Assembly: GCA_934668695.1 (NCBI GenBank)
Contig: CAKUOD010000004.1
Span: forward strand, 42,977 to 106,976
Origin: an uncultured Collinsella sp.
GTDB taxonomy: Bacteria > Actinomycetota > Coriobacteriia > Coriobacteriales > Coriobacteriaceae
Reading direction: 5' to 3'
DNA: 64,000 bases
Part shown: positions 10,400-18,264 of the stretch, piece after piece
How the letters are laid out: each line of letters starts with the position of its first letter
Numbering within the stretch: the first letter of the stretch is position 1
Notes under the pieces: model-generated
Seen by the model: only the letters and a program-made list of their open reading frames with translations
Database searches by the model: none
What the model was told of the DNA's origin: nothing
Translations under genes and position numbers: made by a program

Positions 10400-10443
10400 A
10401 AAAGAGGCCGGCATAGACCTTTTGGTCATGCCGGCCTCTTTGA
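10400..10443 (-). terminator. Strong terminator downstream of the YfcC-type antiporter gene
   Basis: Perfect 14-bp arms AAAGAGGCCGGCAT and ATGCCGGCCTCTTT enclose a 13-base loop, and the minus strand continues into a T-run. It is the most distal of several hairpins between the antiporter stop at 10653 and this point. Confidence 0.85.
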
Positions 10444-10482
10444 ATGACAAGTTGTCGCTCTGGTGCCCGTGCAGCGTCGACC

Positions 10483-10592
10483 GGTTCCGCGGTTTGTTAA
10501 AACCGCGGAACAAAAAGGCGCCCCCTCCCGCGCACGGAACGGGAGGGGGCTAAAGGTAGGAGTCTACCGGTGGGTTTACCCCACCGGACAGA
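10483..10592. repeat. Stack of three hairpins after the arginine antiporter gene
   Basis: Three independent palindromes follow each other. GTTCCGCGGTTT and AAACCGCGGAAC lie at about 10483-10510. CCCCCTCCC and GGGAGGGGG lie at about 10522-10550, followed on the minus strand by TTTTTG and so terminator-like. CCGGTGGG and CCCCACCGG lie at about 10567-10590. Together with 10400-10443 they form an unusually dense 3' region. Confidence 0.65.
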
Positions 10593-10652
10593 CGATGACC
10601 AGGTGATCCTTTACAGGATCGTCAAGGTTTCCGTGGGGTACCCGTTGGGTAC

Positions 10653-12131
10653 TTAGAGCAGCACGCAGGCGACGGTCAGGATGACGGCGCAGACGACGGA
10701 GAGAGCGACGATGAGCTTAAGGGCAAACTTGAGCCAGGTCGTCCACTCGATCTTGGCCAGGGCGAGACCGCCCATGATGGCGCCGGAGGTCGGGGTGAAC
10801 AGGTTCACGACACCGATGGCGGCGGAGAAGATCATGACCATGACCTCGGGCGAGAAGCCGAGCTTAACAGCCAGCGGTCCCATGATGGGCATGGAGACGG
10901 TAGCCATACCGGAGGTCGAGGGGATCAGGAAGGACAGGCCGAAGTAGACCAGGAAGCTCATGGGAGCGAAGATCACGCCGGACAGGCCAGCCAGAGCATT
11001 GGCAGCAGCGTCGAGGACGTAGACGTCGAGGCCGGTGTTAGCCATGAGGACGGAGATACCACGAGCAAGGGCGATGACGAGAACAACGGACATCATGTCG
11101 GCAGCGCCGGTGATGAAGGTGTTGACGATCTGCTTCTCGGACAGGCCACCGATGATACCGATCAGGACGGCCATGAGGAAGAACCAGGTGGAAGCCTCGT
11201 CGAAGTACCACTGACCAATGGGCAGGCCGGTGATCAGGGCAGACCAGCCCTGGACGACGGTGTTACCGTCGGCGTCGTAGACAGCGCCGGCGTCGAAGAA
11301 GTTGGCGACGCCCTCGTTGAGGTCGGCCAGCGGGATGAAGCCGACGATCATGACGACGAAGGTGAAGGCGAAAGCGATCAGAACGCCCTTCTGACGACCG
11401 GTGAGCTTGACCTCCTTGTGAACCTCGGAAGCAGCCTTGCCGTGAGCCTCTTCGGCGTCCTTGAGCTCCTGCATCGACAGGATGGTGGAACCCTTGTCGG
11501 CCTTGACCTTCTTGGCATAGCTCATCACGAAGACGATGGACATAGCGGTAGTGACAATCCACAGGACGGCACCGAGGCCGATGATGATGGACTGATTCAC
11601 GGCAATGTCAACGCCGGTCAGAGCGTCGACGGCAGCGCCGACGGCGAACGGGTTAACCGTGGAGCCGAGGCAGCCGCAGCCAGCGCCGAGCAGGACGGTA
11701 GCGGCGCCGACCATGGGGTCGAAGCCAGCGGCCATCATGGTAGCAGCGAGCAGGGCGTAGAAGGGAACGGTCTCCTCGCACATACCATAGGTGGTACCGC
11801 CGAGGGAGAAGATGAGCATCAGCACGGGAATGAGCATAATCTCGTTACCCTTAAGCTTCTGCACCAGAACGGCGATGCCGTTGTCCAGGGCGCCGGTCTC
11901 GGTCATCATGCCGAGGAAGCCACCCAGGATCATAACGAAGAGGCAGACGGGCAGAGCGTCAGCGAAGCCCAGGATCGGGGCGGTGCAGAAATCGCTCAGA
12001 CGGGCGGCAGTAACCGCGCCGCCGGACGTGCCGGAGACGATAACGGTAATCACTGCGACAATTGCCAGCAGAGCAAGAAGAATGGTGAACGATGAAGGCA
12101 TACCGCGCTTTTTCTTAGCGGTCTCAGTCAT
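10653..12131 (-). CDS. YfcC/DcuC-family membrane carrier, putative arginine/ornithine antiporter
   Basis: The 492-residue integral membrane protein has about 12 hydrophobic segments and the YfcC/C4-dicarboxylate anaerobic carrier pattern (GGFLGMMTETGALDNGI, GMCEETVPFYALL, FLIPSTSGMATVSMPIMGPL). Streptococcal ArcD proteins are of this type, and the gene directly follows arcB and arcA on the same strand, so arginine/ornithine exchange is the best guess. Substrate cannot be read from the sequence. I place the start at the ATG at 12129-12131, nine bases after an AAGGGGGG site. Two in-frame ATGs lie a few codons upstream. A hydrophilic loop of about 60 residues splits the protein in the middle. 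Confidence 0.8.
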   Translation of the reverse strand: MTETAKKKRGMPSSFTILLALLAIVAVITVIVSGTSGGAVTAARLSDFCTAPILGFADALPVCLFVMILGGFLGMMTETGALDNGIAVLVQKLKGNEIMLIPVLMLIFSLGGTTYGMCEETVPFYALLAATMMAAGFDPMVGAATVLLGAGCGCLGSTVNPFAVGAAVDALTGVDIAVNQSIIIGLGAVLWIVTTAMSIVFVMSYAKKVKADKGSTILSMQELKDAEEAHGKAASEVHKEVKLTGRQKGVLIAFAFTFVVMIVGFIPLADLNEGVANFFDAGAVYDADGNTVVQGWSALITGLPIGQWYFDEASTWFFLMAVLIGIIGGLSEKQIVNTFITGAADMMSVVLVIALARGISVLMANTGLDVYVLDAAANALAGLSGVIFAPMSFLVYFGLSFLIPSTSGMATVSMPIMGPLAVKLGFSPEVMVMIFSAAIGVVNLFTPTSGAIMGGLALAKIEWTTWLKFALKLIVALSVVCAVILTVACVLL

Positions 12132-12224
12132 AGTTCTCATCCCCCCTTCATAAATCATTTACTGATCTCGCCCGAAGCGGCTCTTCCGTGCCGTGCCTGC
12201 CGCTTGATGCGAGATTATTACCAG

Positions 12225-12263
12225 ATAAAACCGCTCGGGGTGTGCAGCAATACACCCCGAGCG
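12225..12263 (-). terminator. Hairpin between arcB and the antiporter gene
   Basis: The arms CGCTCGGGGTGT and ACACCCCGAGCG are perfect 12-mers and on the minus strand lead into GGTTTTATC. It probably reduces read-through from arcB into the antiporter gene, or stabilises the arcB message. Confidence 0.65.
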
Positions 12264-12278
12264 AGATGCAAGATGCTC

Positions 12279-13274
12279 TTACTTGAGCGTGGCGTACATG
12301 ACAGCCTTGATGGTGTGCATGCGGTTCTCGGCCTCGTCGAAGACCTTGGAAGCGGGGCTCTCGAAGACCTCGTCGGTGACCTCCTGCTCGGTGATGCCGA
12401 ACTGCTCGCACTTCTCGGCGCCAATGGTGGTGTTGGTGTCGTGGAAGCTAGGCAGGCAGTGCAGGAAGATGGCACCCGGATTGGCCATAGCCATGACCTC
12501 GGAGGTGACACGATACGGGGTGAGCTGGGCGATGCGCTCGGCCCAAACCTCGTCGGGCTCGCCCATGGAGACCCACACGTCGGTGTAGATAACGTCGGCA
12601 CCGGTGACGCCGTCCTTGACGTCGGTGGTCAGCTTGATGGTGCAGCCGTTGGCCTCGGCGATGGGCTTGCAGGCCTCGATGACGTCGTCGGCGGGCATGC
12701 ACTCCTCGGGGCCGCAGGCCACGAAATTCATGCCGAGCTTGGAGCAGACGACCATGAGGGAGCGAGCAACGTTGTTCTTGCAGTCGCCCATGAAGACGAG
12801 AGTCTTGCCCTTGATGTCGTAGTTGAAGTTCTCCTGGACGGTCAGGATGTCGGCGAGCATCTGGGTGGGATGCCACTCAGTAGTCAGGCCGTTCCACACG
12901 GGCACGCCGGACTTAGCAGCGAGCTCCTCGACATCGTCCTGGGCAAAGCCACGGAACTCGATGCCGTCATACATGCGGCCGAGAACGCGGGCGGTGTCCT
13001 CGATGGACTCCTTCTTGCCCATCTGCGACGAACCCGGATCGAGGTAGGTAACGCCCATGCCCAGATCCATGCCGCCGACCTCAAAGGCGCAGCGGGTACG
13101 AGTGGAGGTCTTCTGGAAGAGCAGAACGATGTTCTTGCCCTCGAGATAGCGGTGCGGAACGCCAGCGCGCTTCATGTCCTTGAAGTTCTTGGAGAGCTTG
13201 AGCAGGTACTCGATCTCCTCGGTGGTGAGGTCGAGGAGCTTGAGGAAGCTACGGCCGGAGAGGTTAACACCCAT
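12279..13274 (-). CDS. arcB: Catabolic ornithine carbamoyltransferase
   Basis: The enzyme interconverts citrulline plus phosphate with ornithine plus carbamoyl phosphate. The 331 residues contain the carbamoyl-phosphate motif [22 protein letters not shown], the [11 protein letters not shown] block and the ornithine motif HCLPSFHD. Its place right behind arcA and before the antiporter gene marks it as the catabolic form (arcB), although argF and arcB cannot be told apart by sequence alone. A GAAAGGAT ribosome site lies upstream. No carbamate kinase gene (arcC) is visible in this window. Confidence 0.93.
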   Translation of the reverse strand: MGVNLSGRSFLKLLDLTTEEIEYLLKLSKNFKDMKRAGVPHRYLEGKNIVLLFQKTSTRTRCAFEVGGMDLGMGVTYLDPGSSQMGKKESIEDTARVLGRMYDGIEFRGFAQDDVEELAAKSGVPVWNGLTTEWHPTQMLADILTVQENFNYDIKGKTLVFMGDCKNNVARSLMVVCSKLGMNFVACGPEECMPADDVIEACKPIAEANGCTIKLTTDVKDGVTGADVIYTDVWVSMGEPDEVWAERIAQLTPYRVTSEVMAMANPGAIFLHCLPSFHDTNTTIGAEKCEQFGITEQEVTDEVFESPASKVFDEAENRMHTIKAVMYATLK

Positions 13275-13338
13275 GGTTCAAATCCTTTCGAAAAAATGAA
13301 TTACGTAAATAGTAGCGGTGCCCGTTTGACGGGCGAAA

Positions 13339-13367
13339 CCGGTGCGGTTGTAGGGGGACCGCACCGG
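13339..13367 (-). terminator. Hairpin after arcA copy 1
   Basis: CCGGTGCGGT and ACCGCACCGG form a 10-bp stem in the arcA-arcB gap. No U-run follows, so it is more likely an mRNA-stabilising or partial-termination hairpin than a full terminator. A second small stem, GCCCG to CGGGC, lies next to it. Confidence 0.5.
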
Positions 13368-13379
13368 AAACGGAAAGAC

Positions 13380-14621
13380 TTAGAGGTCCTCGCGCCAGAA
13401 GGGCATGCTCATGCAGCGCGGGCCGCCGCGGCCGCGGGAGAGCTCGGCGGAGGGCACGACGAGAAGGTCCAGGCCCTCCTTGTACAGCACGTCGTTGGTG
13501 ACGGTGTTGCGGGCGTAGACGCAGATCTTGCCGGGCTCGACGCACAGGGTGTTGGAGCCGTCGTTCCACTGCTCGCGGGAGGCCGCGATCGGGTCGCCGC
13601 CGCCGCAGGGGATCAGCTTGACCTGGTCGACGCCGGTGGCGTCCTCCAGGACGTGCTCGAGGGTGTCCTCGATCAGGCGGATGTTCACGTCGCCCGGGTT
13701 CTTGCCGGCGGTCAGCTCGTAGACGCGCAGGGTGCCCATGATGGCGGGGTGGATCGTGAACTTATCGACGTCGATCTGGGTGAAGACCGTGTCGAGGTGC
13801 ATGAAGGCGCGCGAGACCGGGATGTCGAAGGCCAGGATGCGCTCGACCTTGGAGTCGGAGTTCCAGAAGATGTTCTGGGCCATGACGTCGATAGCGGCGG
13901 CCTGGGTGCGCTGGGAGATGCCGACGGCGAGGGTCTTCTCGTTGATGTTCAGCACGTCGCCGCCCTCGGTGTGGAACTGGCAGTCGCGGCGGAAGTACAG
14001 GGAGACGTCCTTGTAGTCGGGGTGGTACTTGAAGACGTACTTGCCGTACAGGGTCTCGCGGTTGCGGGTGACCGAGTACATGCGGTTGAGGTTGACGCCC
14101 TCGCCGACGACCGCGAACGGGTCGCGGGTGAAGTAGAGGTTGGGCATCGGGTCGATGATCAGGTCGGACTCGGACTCGGAGTTGACCAGGGAGTCGAGGG
14201 TCGTGGAGGCCGTGAGGGGCATCTCGATCTCGGACTTGGTCATGCCGGCCATGGTCTTCTTGACGAACTCGAGGTTGTCCTCGATGGAGTCCAGCTTCTC
14301 GCGGACGATCTGCGGCATGTGCTGGCCGCGGATGCCGGCCTCGGCGATGTACTGGTCGGTGAACTCGGCGCGGGCGCCGGGGACCTGGTCGAACACCTCG
14401 GCGACGAGGTTCTCGAGGTAGAGGACCTCCACGCCCTGGTCCCTCAGGATCTGGGCGAAGGTGTCGTGCTCCTGCTGTGCGACCTCCAGGAACGGGACGT
14501 CGTCGAACAGGAGTCGCTCGAGCTCGTCGGGCGGCAGGTTGAGGAGCTCGTCGCCGGGACGGTGCAGGCAGACCTTCCTGAGCTTGCCGATCTCGGAAGG
14601 CACGTGCAGACCTTTCGTCAT
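13380..14621 (-). CDS. arcA: Arginine deiminase, copy 1
   Basis: ArcA hydrolyses arginine to citrulline and ammonia, the first step of the ADI pathway that yields ATP and alkalises the cytoplasm. The 413 residues include the guanidino-group motifs FTRDPF, EGGDVL and HLDTVF and the nucleophile Cys403 in GRGGPRCMSMPFWRED. The protein is identical to that of 16470-17711. The GAAAGGTAGGAGG leader supports the start. It is followed by arcB and the antiporter gene in the same direction. Base composition is more GC-biased than in neighbouring genes, which would fit high expression. Confidence 0.97.
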   Translation of the reverse strand: MTKGLHVPSEIGKLRKVCLHRPGDELLNLPPDELERLLFDDVPFLEVAQQEHDTFAQILRDQGVEVLYLENLVAEVFDQVPGARAEFTDQYIAEAGIRGQHMPQIVREKLDSIEDNLEFVKKTMAGMTKSEIEMPLTASTTLDSLVNSESESDLIIDPMPNLYFTRDPFAVVGEGVNLNRMYSVTRNRETLYGKYVFKYHPDYKDVSLYFRRDCQFHTEGGDVLNINEKTLAVGISQRTQAAAIDVMAQNIFWNSDSKVERILAFDIPVSRAFMHLDTVFTQIDVDKFTIHPAIMGTLRVYELTAGKNPGDVNIRLIEDTLEHVLEDATGVDQVKLIPCGGGDPIAASREQWNDGSNTLCVEPGKICVYARNTVTNDVLYKEGLDLLVVPSAELSRGRGGPRCMSMPFWREDL

Positions 14622-14703
14622 GGCCTCCTACCTTTCTTTCGGGCCCCTGTCAGGGCCGATTCGTTAGCGCCCCTCCGTGTGAGGCGTTATTGCTGACGAC
14701 ATA

Positions 14704-14769
14704 TTTATATCCAAAATCAGTCCATACTTCCACCTCGCCCGCGAACGGTTTTATATGAGGGGTGAACGG
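14704..14769 (-). promoter_or_regulatory. arcA copy 1 promoter with tandem CCGTTC sites
   Basis: On the minus strand TGGAAG (14727-14732) and TATAAA (14704-14709) are 17 bases apart. Two CCGTTC elements lie upstream at 14743-14748 and 14764-14769, exactly 21 bases apart, on the same helix face. The arcA copy 2 promoter has the same elements at identical spacing although the surrounding sequence has diverged. This points to an activator that binds both, of unknown family. Confidence 0.62.
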
Positions 14770-15103
14770 CATACACATATACTTCACGCATGGCATACTT
14801 TGATTTAATAAAGTGTATTTACGTGCTAAAACGCGTTTTCAATCCAAATAGCAAATGGAACTTAACTTTATTAAACCACCCTCAAATTGCATATTTCTAA
14901 TAATGCTATGAATAGAATTAGCGATTCATGCCGCGTCTCAACCATTTTCATTTTTATTCAGAAAAAAGTTTGTCCTATTCATTTCTGGTAAACAAATTAC
15001 CGTTTACCAGACGCTTGGTACCGTTCACCGGAAGCTCAGTATAAGGCCCAGCGGATACCGGCTCGCTTTACGGTCCCATTTGTAACAACTTGACTTCTCG
15101 GTA
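14770..15103. other. AT-rich gene-free region upstream of arcA copy 1
   Basis: No gene is supported. The stretch is clearly AT-richer than its surroundings. It contains a second pair of related sites on the plus strand, ACCGTTTACC (14999-15008) and ACCGTTCACC (15020-15029), again 21 bases apart. An overlapping inverted repeat TGGTAAAC to GTTTACCA lies at 14986-15009. No matching plus-strand promoter or gene follows, so their target is uncertain. Confidence 0.5.
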
Positions 15104-15150
15104 TAGAAAAACGAACCCGCTTCCCCTAGGGAAACGGGTCCGTTTTCGAT
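15104..15150 (-). terminator. Terminator of the aminotransferase gene
   Basis: On the minus strand a long imperfect stem (AACGGACCCGTTTCCC against GGGGAAGCGGGTTCG) is followed by TTTTTC. It separates the arcA2-aminotransferase unit from arcA1. Confidence 0.8.
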
Positions 15151-15195
15151 TATCTTCGTCCTATTTGGATAAGGCCCTCGAAGATCATCGGAATC

Positions 15196-16320
15196 CTAGC
15201 GATCGAACTCCGCCAGTGCCTCGCCCAAAAGCCTCAGGCCCTCGCGAAGAACGTCCTCGCTCGCGCAGTAGCCCAGGCGTGCGCCGCAGGGGAGCTCAAA
15301 GCGGCTGCCGGGAACCAGCAGCACTCCCCTCTCAGCCAACAGGCGCTTGCAGAACTCCTCGTCGTCCTCGGGAATGTCCAGCTGGATAAACGAGGTGGAC
15401 ACGCCCTGCGGGGCCGTCCAGGACACGCGATGCTGCGTATCGATCCAGGCCTGCGCGATATCGCGGTTGCCAAACACGATCTTGCGGTTGCGCTCGAGAA
15501 TCTTGTCCTTGTGCTCGAGCACGTAGGTCGCCAGGGCGTCGTTGAACACGCCGCCGCAGATCATGGTGTAGTCGCGATACGTGCGGATGCTGTTGGACAC
15601 CTCTTCGTCGGCCACGACCCAGCCCACGCGGGCCGCAGGCGTCGAATAGGTCTTGGACACCGAGTTGGTGACGATGACCTTCTCGTACACGTCGACCATC
15701 GACATAAAGGAGTCAGTGTTTTCGAGCGGCAGATACACCTCATCGCACAACACGTAGGCGCCCACCGAACGGGCGATCTCGGCAATCTGGCCGAGCATAT
15801 CGGCATCGAGCACCGTACCGATGGGGTTCGATGCGTTGTTGATGCAGATGAGCTTGGTGTTGGGGCGCACCAAGCGCTTGAGCTGCTCGATATCGGGCTT
15901 CCAGCCGAGTTCCTCGCGAAGCTCCCAATACTCGACCTCGGCGCCCAGCGTGCGCGGGATCTCGTAGAGCGGCGCGTAGGTGGGCCACTCGGCGATAACA
16001 TGGTCGCCGGGCTCGACAACAGCCATGATGGCGTTGAGGTTAGCGCCCGTGCAGCCGTTGGTCTGCAGGATATGGTCGGGATTGACCTCACGACGATAGA
16101 GCTTGGCGACCTCGGCCTTAAACTCCGGCGAACCCTCGATCCAGCCGTAGTTCATCTTCTCGCGGTCCAGGCGCTCGTAGAACGTGGCACCGTCCTGCTC
16201 GTCAAGCGCACGTAGCTCGCCCATGGTGAGCGACGAGATCGTCGACTGGGCGATGTCCCACGTGGCGCTCTTCTCCCAAACGTTGAGCCATTCCTCAACG
16301 CCGATTGTCTTGATGTCCAT
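15196..16320 (-). CDS. PLP-dependent class I/II aminotransferase in the arginine deiminase region
   Basis: The 374-residue fold-type I enzyme has the Schiff-base Lys in TNSVSKTYSTPAARVGW, INNASNPIGTV and YVLCDEVYLPL. It resembles aminotransferase-like proteins of the capreomycidine-synthase group more than AspC. It is placed between two arcA genes and follows arcA2 on the same strand. Lactobacillus sakei carries a putative transaminase gene, arcT, inside its ADI cluster, and this may be an analogue. The substrate is unknown. The start after AAGGAG is preferred over an in-frame upstream start nine codons earlier. Confidence 0.85.
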   Translation of the reverse strand: MDIKTIGVEEWLNVWEKSATWDIAQSTISSLTMGELRALDEQDGATFYERLDREKMNYGWIEGSPEFKAEVAKLYRREVNPDHILQTNGCTGANLNAIMAVVEPGDHVIAEWPTYAPLYEIPRTLGAEVEYWELREELGWKPDIEQLKRLVRPNTKLICINNASNPIGTVLDADMLGQIAEIARSVGAYVLCDEVYLPLENTDSFMSMVDVYEKVIVTNSVSKTYSTPAARVGWVVADEEVSNSIRTYRDYTMICGGVFNDALATYVLEHKDKILERNRKIVFGNRDIAQAWIDTQHRVSWTAPQGVSTSFIQLDIPEDDEEFCKRLLAERGVLLVPGSRFELPCGARLGYCASEDVLREGLRLLGEALAEFDR

Positions 16321-16375
16321 GGCCAAGCTCCTTACAAAAGCAGTCATCCAATCGTGTTAACGTTCCTCATACAAG

Positions 16376-16409
16376 ATTGGGGCGGTGCGAAAACCCGCAC
16401 CGCCCCAAT
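16376..16409 (-). terminator. Hairpin after arcA copy 2
   Basis: The perfect 14-bp arms ATTGGGGCGGTGCG and CGCACCGCCCCAAT are separated by six bases. The minus strand then reads CTTGT without a long U-run, so read-through into the aminotransferase gene is probable. Confidence 0.6.
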
Positions 16410-16469
16410 AAGAGACATCTAATGGCAGCTAGATGTATGTATTATGACCTGTACGGGTCCTTGAAGACC

Positions 16470-17711
16470 TTAGAGGTCCTCGCGCCAGAAGGGCATGCTC
16501 ATGCAGCGCGGGCCGCCGCGGCCGCGGGAGAGCTCGGCGGAGGGCACGACGAGAAGGTCCAGGCCCTCCTTGTACAGCACGTCGTTGGTGACGGTGTTGC
16601 GGGCGTAGACGCAGATCTTGCCGGGCTCGACGCACAGGGTGTTGGAGCCGTCGTTCCACTGCTCGCGGGAGGCCGCGATCGGGTCGCCGCCGCCGCAGGG
16701 GATCAGCTTGACCTGGTCGACGCCGGTGGCGTCCTCCAGGACGTGCTCGAGGGTGTCCTCGATCAGGCGGATGTTCACGTCGCCCGGGTTCTTGCCGGCG
16801 GTCAGCTCGTAGACGCGCAGGGTGCCCATGATGGCGGGGTGGATCGTGAACTTATCGACGTCGATCTGGGTGAAGACCGTGTCGAGGTGCATGAAGGCGC
16901 GCGAGACCGGGATGTCGAAGGCCAGGATGCGCTCGACCTTGGAGTCGGAGTTCCAGAAGATGTTCTGGGCCATGACGTCGATAGCGGCGGCCTGGGTGCG
17001 CTGGGAGATGCCGACGGCGAGGGTCTTCTCGTTGATGTTCAGCACGTCGCCGCCCTCGGTGTGGAACTGGCAGTCGCGGCGGAAGTACAGGGAGACGTCC
17101 TTGTAGTCGGGGTGGTACTTGAAGACGTACTTGCCGTACAGGGTCTCGCGGTTGCGGGTGACCGAGTACATGCGGTTGAGGTTGACGCCCTCGCCGACGA
17201 CCGCGAACGGGTCGCGGGTGAAGTAGAGGTTGGGCATCGGGTCGATGATCAGGTCGGACTCGGACTCGGAGTTGACCAGGGAGTCGAGGGTCGTGGAGGC
17301 CGTGAGGGGCATCTCGATCTCGGACTTGGTCATGCCGGCCATGGTCTTCTTGACGAACTCGAGGTTGTCCTCGATGGAGTCCAGCTTCTCGCGGACGATC
17401 TGCGGCATGTGCTGGCCGCGGATGCCGGCCTCGGCGATGTACTGGTCGGTGAACTCGGCGCGGGCGCCGGGGACCTGGTCGAACACCTCGGCGACGAGGT
17501 TCTCGAGGTAGAGGACCTCCACGCCCTGGTCCCTCAGGATCTGGGCGAAGGTGTCGTGCTCCTGCTGTGCGACCTCCAGGAACGGGACGTCGTCGAACAG
17601 GAGTCGCTCGAGCTCGTCGGGCGGCAGGTTGAGGAGCTCGTCGCCGGGACGGTGCAGGCAGACCTTCCTGAGCTTGCCGATCTCGGAAGGCACGTGCAGA
17701 CCTTTCGTCAT
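16470..17711 (-). CDS. arcA: Arginine deiminase, copy 2 (identical protein)
   Basis: This gene encodes the same 413-residue arginine deiminase as 13380-14621, with every catalytic motif intact. The coding DNA also appears identical, since the translations in other reading frames match along the gene and every stretch I compared agrees. Identity includes the ribosome-site leader and breaks within a few bases after the stop and about 25 bases before the start. The upstream regions are recognisably related but clearly diverged. It is followed by the aminotransferase gene rather than arcB. Recent duplication with loss of flank similarity, or gene conversion between older copies, would explain this. 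Confidence 0.97.
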   Translation of the reverse strand: MTKGLHVPSEIGKLRKVCLHRPGDELLNLPPDELERLLFDDVPFLEVAQQEHDTFAQILRDQGVEVLYLENLVAEVFDQVPGARAEFTDQYIAEAGIRGQHMPQIVREKLDSIEDNLEFVKKTMAGMTKSEIEMPLTASTTLDSLVNSESESDLIIDPMPNLYFTRDPFAVVGEGVNLNRMYSVTRNRETLYGKYVFKYHPDYKDVSLYFRRDCQFHTEGGDVLNINEKTLAVGISQRTQAAAIDVMAQNIFWNSDSKVERILAFDIPVSRAFMHLDTVFTQIDVDKFTIHPAIMGTLRVYELTAGKNPGDVNIRLIEDTLEHVLEDATGVDQVKLIPCGGGDPIAASREQWNDGSNTLCVEPGKICVYARNTVTNDVLYKEGLDLLVVPSAELSRGRGGPRCMSMPFWREDL

Positions 17712-17793
17712 GGCCTCCTACCTTTCTTTCGGGCCTTACTGGCCGAATGTATCAGCGCCCCTCCATATGGGACGCTGCTTGCTGACAGCTCTA

Positions 17794-17859
17794 GTTATAT
17801 CCAAATATCACCCGCAGTTCCACCTCGCCCCCGAACGGTCAACAAAGTGCGATGAACGG
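17794..17859 (-). promoter_or_regulatory. arcA copy 2 promoter with tandem CCGTTC sites
   Basis: The minus strand reads TGGAAC (17817-17822), a 17-base spacer and TATAAC (17794-17799). CCGTTC occurs at 17833-17838 and 17854-17859, again 21 bases apart and at the same distance from the -35 element as in copy 1. Sequences between the elements differ from copy 1, so the conserved parts are probably functional. Confidence 0.62.
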
Positions 17860-18264
17860 TATATCGCATGTGATTCCCCCATGATGTACTTCGGCGTTCT
17901 AAAGTAACTTTTCTAAGGTAAACGCTCTTTTTTCTCAAAAATCATTCGCAATTACAACTCCAATCTTTCGATTAAGAATTGCATATCTACAACTGTTATA
18001 TGTATATAAATGACGCTTGTTCGTGTTTCTGTCAGTATTCGATGATATTCAGCTACCTATCATTCTTATTCACACATACTCACCAGTTGAGTGAGGATAT
18101 AGACCGTTTTTTCACAACGCGACGGGCGTTAGCTCTATGGCTTGTCAGCGTAAGAAGTAGGTAAAGATACCGTTCACGCGATACGTCCGTGCCATAGGTC
18201 AACTAAATTGAGACAATAGTGAATAGTGTTAGGCAACCGTCCCCTGCGGGGACTGAACGGACAG
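17860..18264. other. AT-rich divergent intergenic region between arcA2 and ppk
   Basis: I see no gene in this stretch. A single copy of the arginine-region motif, ACCGTTCACG, lies at 18169-18178 on the plus strand, with only a weak partner 21 bases upstream. A small hairpin, GTCCCC to GGGGAC, at about 18239-18252 sits directly before the ppk start and could affect its translation. Confidence 0.4.

Noticed and set aside
12204..14696. An 830-codon open frame on the plus strand opposite arcA and arcB
   Set aside because: It is antisense to two well-recognised enzymes, has a repetitive Gly/Val/Asp/Leu composition typical of the opposite strand of GC-rich genes, and the same shadow appears opposite arcA copy 2.
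14743..14769. ArgR/ARG boxes in the arcA promoter
   Set aside because: The CCGTTC direct repeats do not resemble the AT-rich palindromic ARG box, so the regulator is left unnamed.
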